From positions 1-13,732 of the forward strand of contig JAFAZU010000545.1 in NCBI GenBank assembly GCA_019239585.1: 13,732 nucleotides of DNA, written 5' to 3'. Both the position numbers and the translations under genes were made by a program. Origin of the DNA: Acidobacteriaceae bacterium. Lineage in GTDB: Bacteria; Acidobacteriota; Terriglobia; Bryobacterales; Bryobacteraceae. Position 1 is the first letter of the stretch; each line of letters opens with the position of its first letter. Below are positions 6,949 through 13,500 of the stretch, piece after piece. The notes under the pieces were generated by a model, which had not been told where the DNA came from, searched no databases, and worked only from the letters and a program-made list of their open reading frames with translations.

Positions 6949-8118
6949 ATGCCAAATTACATATCCTCCAACGCAAACCGCTTCTACACAGCGGTTGAAT
7001 CGTCGTATGCACAGGCAGCAGCAATTACGCCCACCAATCGCTTTCCCGCGATGCGATTGCAGGCGCAACAGGTGATGGAGCAGAGCCGAAGGCTCGACAA
7101 AACTGGAACTCGTACATTTTTAGGACCATCACGAAACGGAAGGCGACGAACAGTCTTTCAAGTACGGACATATCTGACTTCCTGGAGCGGGGCAGGGCAG
7201 CCGTGCTATGGCCCCCTGTTTCAAGCAACTTTGGGGGCAGCGCCACAATTCTCCACAGGGCTTGTTGTCCATTCTACCGTCAACTCCCTAACAATACAGA
7301 CCACAAATTCGCATGGCTTGTCTTTGGGGTCGGCTGTTTCTTATGCTGGCGAAATCCGGTTTGTTACGGGTGTTCCGGACGCTTCGACTTTCACAATGAA
7401 TGCACCGTTCTCACAGATACCAGCAGTGAATAGCAGTCTTTGCCCTACGCTCACATATTCACTATCAACAAGTCTGCCCAGCATTACTCTTTATGACTAC
7501 TGGGATGCAGCTTCGCCTATTAACAGAGTGATTACTGGCGTAGGTGTGGATAGTTTGGAAATTTCCGTAAACGGCGACTATCATGATTTTGTTTTTGCCG
7601 GACCTGCGGCGGATATTTTGGATGCAAGCAGTTTTCAGCCGGGAACTGCGGGTCTCAGCAGCTATCCAGCAGAGCCAACGATCGGTGCCTTCGACTACCG
7701 AGGCGTTCCCGGACATCTTGGGCAAGTTTGGCTGGGGCAAGCGGCGAGCCAGTTCTTTACCTTGACGGACGCTACGGTACAGATCAAAAACAACATTGAA
7801 ACTCGACAGCATGAGTTCGGGTCCTGTTTTCCTACAGCGGTTGTTCCCGGTGAGCGGCAGGTAAAGTCACGATTCAGTTTGCTGGTGCAAGATGATGCCG
7901 AGACAAGCGCTTTATATGCTGCAGCCAAGCAAAGAAATTGCATTTCAGCTATGTTGCAGTTAGGCCAGCAACAGGGACAACTTATGGGCATTTATATGCC
8001 GAATGTTACGCCCGAGATGCCGGACTATGTAGACTCGGATCTCCGCTTAATGTGGACTTTCAATAACAATCTTGCACAAGGAGCGGCTGATGACGAAATT
8101 TGCATCGCCTTTGCATAA
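6949..8118 (+). CDS. Major tail (tube) protein
   Basis: The 389-residue product should stack in rings to form the non-contractile tail tube. It is beta-rich throughout, starts MPNYISSNANRFYTAVESSY and later shows NGDYHDFVFAGPAADILDAS, FTLTDATVQIKNNIETRQHE and QVKSRFSLLVQDDAE. The middle-to-late part is typical of long tail tube proteins of environmental phages. Residues about 104-167 (STVNSLTIQTTNSHGLSLGS, then IRFVTGVPDASTFTMNAPF) form a repeat-like beta module that may be an Ig-type insertion displayed on the tube surface. The length is greater than that of minimal tube proteins (about 150-250 residues), in keeping with such an insertion. No sheath gene follows. The ribosome site is weak, so translation may be coupled to the upstream gene. 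The stop overlaps the start of the chaperone gene. Confidence 0.7.
   Translation: MPNYISSNANRFYTAVESSYAQAAAITPTNRFPAMRLQAQQVMEQSRRLDKTGTRTFLGPSRNGRRRTVFQVRTYLTSWSGAGQPCYGPLFQATLGAAPQFSTGLVVHSTVNSLTIQTTNSHGLSLGSAVSYAGEIRFVTGVPDASTFTMNAPFSQIPAVNSSLCPTLTYSLSTSLPSITLYDYWDAASPINRVITGVGVDSLEISVNGDYHDFVFAGPAADILDASSFQPGTAGLSSYPAEPTIGAFDYRGVPGHLGQVWLGQAASQFFTLTDATVQIKNNIETRQHEFGSCFPTAVVPGERQVKSRFSLLVQDDAETSALYAAAKQRNCISAMLQLGQQQGQLMGIYMPNVTPEMPDYVDSDLRLMWTFNNNLAQGAADDEICIAFA
8078..8083 (+). promoter_or_regulatory. Ribosome binding site for the tail chaperone gene
   Basis: AAGGAG with a 6-nt spacer to ATG 8090. It lies inside the end of the tube gene and decides for ATG 8090 over an in-frame TTG at 8072. 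Confidence 0.75.
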
Positions 8119-8488
8119 GCAAGCCGAGTATTCCAGCGTTGCCTGGCGGAACAGCAACACCTATAAGGGCGTCCGGTATGCGGTACGGAAGATGTCACTC
8201 GCTCAGCGCATCGAAATGGCAGAGCGCATACAACAATTGAGTTCCAAATATGAATTTCTCAAGACAGGCGACGCACTGGAGAAAGCGGAGGCTCACCTGG
8301 CGGACCTGCTCGTACGCAAGTTGTACTTAGAGTGGGGCCTTGCCATTGTTGAGGGGTTGGCTATTGATGGGGAAAAGGCTTCTGTCGAGCTTTTGATTGA
8401 GAAAGGCCCGGAACTGCTCTGTGATGAAATCATTGCTTCTATCCGAGCGGAACTTGAGCTATCCGAGGAAGAAAGAAAAAACTCCTAA
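8090..8488 (+). CDS. Tail assembly chaperone G (short, unshifted product)
   Basis: A 132-residue, helical, acidic product that would bind the tape measure and recruit tube subunits during tail assembly. It begins MTKFASPLHKQAEYSSVAWR and continues with alternating amphipathic helices (LAQRIEMAERIQQLSSKYEF, then AEAHLADLLVRKLYLEWGLA). It ends in an acidic, Lys/Asn tail (ELELSEEERKNS) encoded by the slippery run. It overlaps the tube gene by 29 nt. As in most tailed phages, it sits between tube and tape measure and its end carries a programmed -1 frameshift site (8476-8534), giving a longer G-T protein as well. Function is inferred from position and from the frameshift layout; sequence identity with lambda gpG is not evident. 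Confidence 0.75.
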   Translation: MTKFASPLHKQAEYSSVAWRNSNTYKGVRYAVRKMSLAQRIEMAERIQQLSSKYEFLKTGDALEKAEAHLADLLVRKLYLEWGLAIVEGLAIDGEKASVELLIEKGPELLCDEIIASIRAELELSEEERKNS

Positions 8489-8534
8489 TCGCATTCCATT
8501 TTCAGTTTTCCTCACCAGCCGCGTGGGAATGCGA
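8476..8534 (+). promoter_or_regulatory. Programmed -1 ribosomal frameshift signal (slippery site plus stem)
   Basis: The heptamer A AAA AAC (8476-8482) is in the correct register: zero-frame codons AGA AAA AAC at 8474-8482. A 6-nt spacer containing the zero-frame stop TAA follows. Then comes a perfect 9-bp stem: TCGCATTCC (8489-8497) paired with GGAATGCGA (8526-8534), with a 28-nt loop. A loop segment CAGCC (8516-8520) could also pair with GGCTG (8559-8563) to make a pseudoknot, but this is only five pairs. A slip by -1 leads straight into an open frame that runs to 8814. Confidence 0.8.
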
Positions 8535-8814
8535 GACCTGCCGATCGAGCGGATTGGTGGCTGTGCGCAATTGCGCATGGATAAGCGGATCAGAAGCTAC
8601 TCATAAGAAAGCAGTTTGGGCTCGCAAGGACATTGTGTCTCTACAGTGTCCAAAGTCAATTATCTCAGCACAGAGCAAAGCCTTTCTCCAGCACTTCCGA
8701 TGGTGGAAGCAGTTTGGAGGAGGTTTTCCGTGGTGGGTAGATGCGAAGACCGCAGACGCTCTACTGGTTTTGGATGAAGCGTGGCGGGCGGAGGAGCAAA
8801 ATGGCAAAGTTTAG
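8482..8814 (+). CDS. Tail assembly chaperone T domain, expressed as G-T by -1 frameshift
   Basis: Read after the slip as join(8090..8482,8482..8814), giving a 241-residue G-T protein whose last 110 residues come from this frame. The frame is open from 8482 to the TAG at 8814 and has no well-placed ATG with a ribosome site, so it is best explained by frameshifting. The T part has four cysteines, C148, C151, C162 and C187 of the fusion (WECETCRSSG, then RNCAW, then LQCPK). This suggests a small metal-binding knuckle or ribbon. The end is Trp/Phe-rich (FRWWKQFGGGFPWWVDAKTA) and then acidic. In lambda the T part binds the tube protein while G binds the tape. The end of this frame overlaps the next gene by 14 nt, so translation is probably coupled. 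Confidence 0.7.
   Translation, partial: LLIAFHFQFSSPAAWECETCRSSGLVAVRNCAWISGSEATHKKAVWARKDIVSLQCPKSIISAQSKAFLQHFRWWKQFGGGFPWWVDAKTADALLVLDEAWRAEEQNGKV
8790..8796 (+). promoter_or_regulatory. Ribosome binding site for the tape-measure-position gene
   Basis: GGAGGAG ends four bases before ATG 8801 (six from its GGAGG core). It sets the start of the next gene at 8801, inside the end of the T frame, rather than at the earlier in-frame ATG 8741. Confidence 0.75.
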
Positions 8815-9379
8815 AAAACTAACATCGAACAAATTAGCTGGCGGCCAAATTACAAGCAAAGCACTTAAGCCAGCGGACCTAGTGATGCAAGTACAGGCAA
8901 CAGTTAGGCCTACTACGAGGGTCAGCGCTGCAACCGATCTAAAGAGACTCTCAAACGGTAGTCTGCCGACTCTCAAAGGTATTCAGTTTGGCTCCCCTTC
9001 CAATGCCGGTTCTAAGTCTCGCTCCTCGACGGGCGATGAATGGACCAATTTGGTCAAGACCGCTTCGGGCGGTGCGGCTAGTCTGATCGGGGGAAGCTTT
9101 CTCGGATCAGGAGTTAATTCCTTGATTTCCGGCCTAACCAATTTATTTGATGGCGGTGCGAAAAGCGAGAAGCCGCTTGTGCGTTTCACGCTTCCTGAAC
9201 CCCAGCAGCAAACAATGTATATCACTTCCGGAGGACTTTCAGCAAGCGACAACTTCCAAGAAGCTTCCCAAAATACATCATCGCCAGGGCCGGTGTACAA
9301 ACAATCAGAAATCGTAAAAGCCGTCAAGAATGCGCTTCTGACTTCATCCAGTTTGAATGACGTGATTGCGGAGATTTAG
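8801..9379 (+). CDS. Candidate miniature tape measure or tail-tip protein
   Basis: A 192-residue product in the slot between tail chaperone and distal tail genes, which in siphoviruses holds the tape measure that fixes tail length. It starts basic and Ser/Thr-rich (MAKFRKLTSNKLAGGQITSK). It has a Gly/Ser hydrophobic segment at about residues 86-117 (ASGGAASLIGGSFLGSGVNS, then LISGLTNLFDGG) that could insert in a membrane, as tape-measure segments do. It ends with a helix (SEIVKAVKNALLTSSSLNDV, about 169-188). No long heptad or repeat region is present, which is unlike ordinary tape measures of 600 or more residues. Known short examples exist in gene transfer agents. Alternatively it is a minor tip protein and the true tape is elsewhere. 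The stop touches the next ATG. Function is inferred from position. Confidence 0.45.
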   Translation: MAKFRKLTSNKLAGGQITSKALKPADLVMQVQATVRPTTRVSAATDLKRLSNGSLPTLKGIQFGSPSNAGSKSRSSTGDEWTNLVKTASGGAASLIGGSFLGSGVNSLISGLTNLFDGGAKSEKPLVRFTLPEPQQQTMYITSGGLSASDNFQEASQNTSSPGPVYKQSEIVKAVKNALLTSSSLNDVIAEI

Positions 9380-9739
9380 ATGGCTACTTTTCCTACTCTC
9401 AGTTCCGGTGCCGTGACGCAATACCCGGTGAGCGTTGTATTAGGTCAAAGCGTCCAGATCATACGATTTTTGGACGGTTCCGACCAACGCTTTTTAAATC
9501 AAGGGCGGCAGTATCGACGATGGCAAATTCACCTCCAACTGCTGAACGAGTCAGAGATGCACCAACTTGAGGCTTTTTTTCTGGCCCAGGCAGGTGAATA
9601 TTCTTCCTTTAACTTTCCAGATCCTTTTAGCAATCAGAATGTGCCGAATTGCAGGCTGGGCGCTGCCGGAATAATAAATGATTTTGCTGGAGTTGATAAC
9701 GGTTCCAGTACCTTGTGGGTGATCGAAACAAATGGCTAA
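9380..9739 (+). CDS. Distal tail/baseplate protein 1 (DUF2460-like)
   Basis: A 119-residue product starting MATFPTLSSGAVTQYPVSVV, then FLDGSDQRFLNQGRQYRRWQ, HLQLLNESEMHQLEAFFLAQ and FNFPDPFSNQ. This pattern (SGA..QYP, a D.S-R turn, W.I.L..L...E...L..FF..Q.G....F.F.DP) is that of the distal tail component that links tube and tip in long-tailed phages and in gene transfer agents (DUF2460-type, gp12 of RcGTA). It shares this frame with the next gene (SGALAQYP, LSFADVQLLQSHF, FTFIDP), so the two are paralogues. It starts immediately after the previous stop with GGAG eight bases upstream. It ends with an 8-nt overlap into its paralogue. The DUF2460 assignment is by recall. Confidence 0.6.
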   Translation: MATFPTLSSGAVTQYPVSVVLGQSVQIIRFLDGSDQRFLNQGRQYRRWQIHLQLLNESEMHQLEAFFLAQAGEYSSFNFPDPFSNQNVPNCRLGAAGIINDFAGVDNGSSTLWVIETNG

Positions 9740-10529
9740 CCTCTTTTATCCGCAGCTCACAAGCGGCGCATTAGCACAATATCCGCTCCGCAAGACGAGA
9801 ATCACACGCACGATCAAGAACATTCTTTCCGACGGCAGTATGATTTTGTTGCCGGATTCCGACGCGAGACGGACTATATGGCAGTTAGAGTATTCGAATT
9901 TGTCATTTGCTGATGTCCAGCTTTTGCAGTCGCACTTTACAGCCTGCAAAGGTCCTTTGAGCGCATTCACTTTTATTGATCCAACCGGAAACATGCTGGC
10001 ATCTAGCACGGACCTGACCAATGCAGTTTGGCAGAAATCCAGCCTTTTACAAATTCAGACAGATACAGCCGATCCACTTGGCGGCACAACAGGGCAAACC
10101 ATTACCAACTATGGGCAAAGTGCCCAGGAGTTAGCGCAAACTTTGGAAGTTCCCGCTAACTACCAGTATTGCTTTTCTTTGTATGCTGCAGCTGTTGCAC
10201 AAACTCCGGTTACATTATTTCAACGCGGCCCTAATACTGAACAGTCAAAGCGGATGTTTTTATCTTCGGGTTGGAACCGACTCACCGTGAGCGGGCGCCT
10301 GAATGACAGCGGATCCAGCATGACCGTGGGGGCCAGCCTGGATGCCGGAACACAGATAAAAGTTTTCGGAATGCAGCTAGAAGCTCAGATCTCTCCCTCA
10401 CGCTACCAGCCCACTACCATTACCGGTGGAGTATATGCAAATGCGCACTGGGCGATGGAACAGTTCCAGATCACGGCAGAAGACATCAATTTGTACGCCA
10501 CAACCGTAAGTATCGAAACAGCAGCCTAA
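9732..10529 (+). CDS. Distal tail/baseplate protein 2 with inserted jelly-roll-like domain
   Basis: A 265-residue paralogue of the preceding protein. Residues 1-92 repeat its layout (FYPQLTSGALAQYPLRKTRI, then FADVQLLQSHFTACKGPLSA and FTFIDPTGN). At about 93-230 lies a beta-rich module that begins MLASSTDLTNAVWQKSS. It contains YCFSLYAAAVAQTPVTLFQR, WNRLTVSGRLNDSGSSMTVG and FGMQLEAQISPSRYQPT. This is the usual outline of the concanavalin- or CBM-like jelly rolls seen on phage tail proteins, and it would be suited to binding cell-surface sugars. The last 35 residues return to distal-tail-like sequence (HWAMEQFQITAEDINLYATT). So this looks like a distal tail protein with an inserted carbohydrate-binding domain, as in 'evolved' Dit proteins of some siphoviruses. 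It overlaps the previous gene by 8 nt; the next start is 10 nt downstream. Confidence 0.65.
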   Translation: MANLFYPQLTSGALAQYPLRKTRITRTIKNILSDGSMILLPDSDARRTIWQLEYSNLSFADVQLLQSHFTACKGPLSAFTFIDPTGNMLASSTDLTNAVWQKSSLLQIQTDTADPLGGTTGQTITNYGQSAQELAQTLEVPANYQYCFSLYAAAVAQTPVTLFQRGPNTEQSKRMFLSSGWNRLTVSGRLNDSGSSMTVGASLDAGTQIKVFGMQLEAQISPSRYQPTTITGGVYANAHWAMEQFQITAEDINLYATTVSIETAA

Positions 10530-10539
10530 GAAGACAATC

Positions 10540-13500
10540 ATGTTAACGATCAATCAAGCGAAGCAGCAGGCAGAAACAGACACTCCGTTGCTTTTCTTTG
10601 AGTGCATTCTGCCGTCCGGTGATGTGGAGCGATGGTGTACGCACAGCGCCATTCTCAATGCACAGCCCTATGCGGCAAGAGTTATCAAGCATAATCTGTT
10701 TGAGCTGCAGTTGTCCGCCGATGATGCTATGGACGGCATATCTCAGCTTTCCATCACATTGGCCAATGCTGATTCAACACTCTCCGAACTCAATGCGGTT
10801 ATTGGCTTCAAAGGTTCACAACTGACCGTCTACTTCGCATTTGTGGATCTTCCCAGCCGGCTGACCACGACCGAGAGCACCGTGCTGTTTCGCGGTATTG
10901 CCGGAGATCCCGATGAGATTACTGAAAATACGCTTACGATCAGCTTTTTGAATAAGCTCAGCTTACAGCGCATTCCTTTACCCGATGTACGTATCCAGCG
11001 ATCTTGCCCGTGGAATTTTCCTAGCAGTTCTGAGCAGCGGCAGGAGGCTAAGGATGGAGGAGCAAATGGAGCCTTCTCACGATTCTATCGCTGTGGGTAC
11101 TCGCCTGATGTAGCTGGAGGGGTTGGTAATTGGGATTCCGGTCAGGTGTTTACAAGCTGCGATAAATCACGCCACAACTGCGAGCAGCGCGGCATGTTCA
11201 ACAACGACGCATCAGGAAATCTGACCAGGCGTTTCGGCGGGTTCGAGTTTGTCCCCTCAGCTGTGAGTGTTAGAACTTCCGGCGATAAAAGCTCGTATCT
11301 ATCTCCACTGCTGAGCAATTCGGCTAAATACAATGACTCAGTCCCCCTTGTCTACGGGACCGGATGGCTTAAGACGCCGGTTATCTTTGCCAGAAATGAT
11401 GGGAACCTGACCCACATGGAAGTTCTGGCGGGATTGGGGCCAATCACGAGTGTTCTGAAGGTGGTGGTCAACGATGTAGAGATTCCGCAAGCATCCGCCG
11501 GTACCGATATGACCAGCACCGGCTGGTACAGCATTGTTACATCGGGTACCCGGACCGGTAGCTTCAACCTGGACTTCTCGGATACCAACGGAAATCCGTT
11601 AGGAGATCCGTATGGCAGCCTGGCAGTTCTGGCTGTTGTGGTTCCAAATAGAATCAGCAGCGGCACTTCTCTGCCGAATGTAGAAGTGTTGCTACAAGGT
11701 ATGCAAGTTGACGTCTATGACACCAATGGAAACCTGCAAGGAAGCGAGTACTCGAATAACCCTGCTTGGGTGCTGTTCGATATTCTACGCCGCTGCGGAT
11801 GGAGTTTGGCTGAGTTAAACCTCCCCTCGTTTGCTTCATCTGCAGATTTTTGCAGCGCTGTCATTAATACAAAGGACTTTAACGGAAACATAATCCAAGT
11901 TCCCCGCTATGAATGCAACCTGGTTTTGACAAAGCGCCAGAGCGTAGCTGCTGTGGCTCGTGGCATTCGAACTGCCGCAAGCCTGATGTTGCGTTATGGC
12001 GCGAATGGTTTTCTTGAACTGCTGCCCGAAACGACGTTAGCCGCGCAGCAAAGCGCCCTTCCAGATGGCGGAAATAGCACCGATTCTTTGGACGGAGGTT
12101 GGCCGGCTTATGAGTTCAGCGATGCCTCAGCGCCATTTTCCGGAATTATGCGGAACCCTGACGGAAGCTCGTCGGTGCGGCTTTTGTCCCGCACAGTAGC
12201 AGAAACCTCAAACCGTTTGAGCGTTGAGTTCCAGGACAAGACAAACGAGTACCAGCAAGATAGTCTCTCAATAGCAGACTCCGAAGATTCAGCGTTGATC
12301 GGTTATGAGGTCAGTAGCCAATCAACAGCACTTGGAATCTCAAACTTTAATCAAGCAACGCGAGTGCTTCTCCGGCAGTTAGATAAATCAACGAAAGGAA
12401 ACTTATTTGCTGAGTTCCAGACAAGTTTTCGAGCTCTAAAAGCGCGACCGGGAGATATTATCGCTCTTACCTACCTCAAAGAAGGATTTGAGCGTGTACC
12501 ATTTCGGGTCGTTAAGCTCTCGCCTTCGGTAAACTTCCAAGCAGTTACTGTGCTGGCGCAAATTCATAATGACGACTGGTATAGCGATGATCCTACCATT
12601 CTGGCTGGAGCAGGCAGACAGCCAGGGTCTCAGACAAACACTCCTCGCCCATTGATAGGCTTAATCGCTCATAACAGTCCGAGCGGCAGTTTCGAATACT
12701 TTGACTTTAAGGTGGAAGAAGATATTCAAACTCTTAAGGATGGAACAGCCACAGACAAGATAACTGTCAGTTTTGCTCAACCGCGAAAACCGAGCACAAA
12801 AGTAACTAACATACCATTATTGAGCTTAGCGGCACAATTTGAAACTACTGGCGGATCGCTCTCGGGGGGAACTACTTATTATTATGCTATTAGCGCTCTA
12901 GACGGAGCGAAGCAGGAAGGACCGCTCTCTTTTACGGTTCCGGCAGTGGTGCCTGCAGCAACTAACACGAACTGTGCGACCATTACCGGAATTAGTTTGC
13001 CTGCTTATGCAAATTCATTTAACGTGTATCGTGGCGTAAGTCCGCAAATGCTGTACTGCATAGGCACAGGGCTGCCAGCTGGCTCAAGTTTCACTGATAA
13101 TGGTCTGCCTAATTTGCCGGTCGGTCCTCCCGATGCGAGCTTTGATCATGTCAATCTTTATTACCGGTTTGAGTATTCCTCACTTCTACAAGCTACAAGC
13201 GCTTCTCCGAATACTCTTAGCTGCCTTGACATGGGTGCGACGGCTCTCGCATACGCCGGTATGGTGGTTCGGATTGTTGAAGGGTCCGGGGCCGGTCAAG
13301 AACGATTAATCGCAAGCAACGATAGTACAACGTTAACGGTAGCATCGTCGTGGTCGGTTCTGCCTGATGCGACAAGCGAATTTGTCGTTTGTGAGCCGTC
13401 GTGGAAATTTGCCGCAGTATCCTCTGTGAGCCCTGCTCAGTTTGAAATTGCGTATCAAGCTGGTACGGCCATACAAATATCGGGTAGGGCGGCTAACGTA

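Noticed and set aside
8072..8089. TTG 8072 as start of the tail chaperone gene
   Set aside because: ATG 8090 has a well-spaced AAGGAG; TTG has none.
8564..8577. Perfect 14-nt palindrome TGCGCAATTGCGCA
   Set aside because: It is inside coding sequence; palindromes of this size arise by chance, and nothing ties it to a protein or a second site. It may add to RNA structure after the frameshift stem, but that is not supported further.
8397..8606. A 69-codon reading frame over the G/T junction
   Set aside because: It is the third frame over a region already explained by G and the frameshifted T; its sequence is basic and without family features.
8554..8814. T as a separate gene starting at TTG 8554
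   Set aside because: There is no ribosome site before it and the same frame is open back to the slippery site, so frameshifting explains it better.
10598..10825. 75-codon reading frame on the plus strand inside the hub gene
   Set aside because: It is a different frame of the long hub frame, which is open for 1064 codons and has clear tail-tip motifs.
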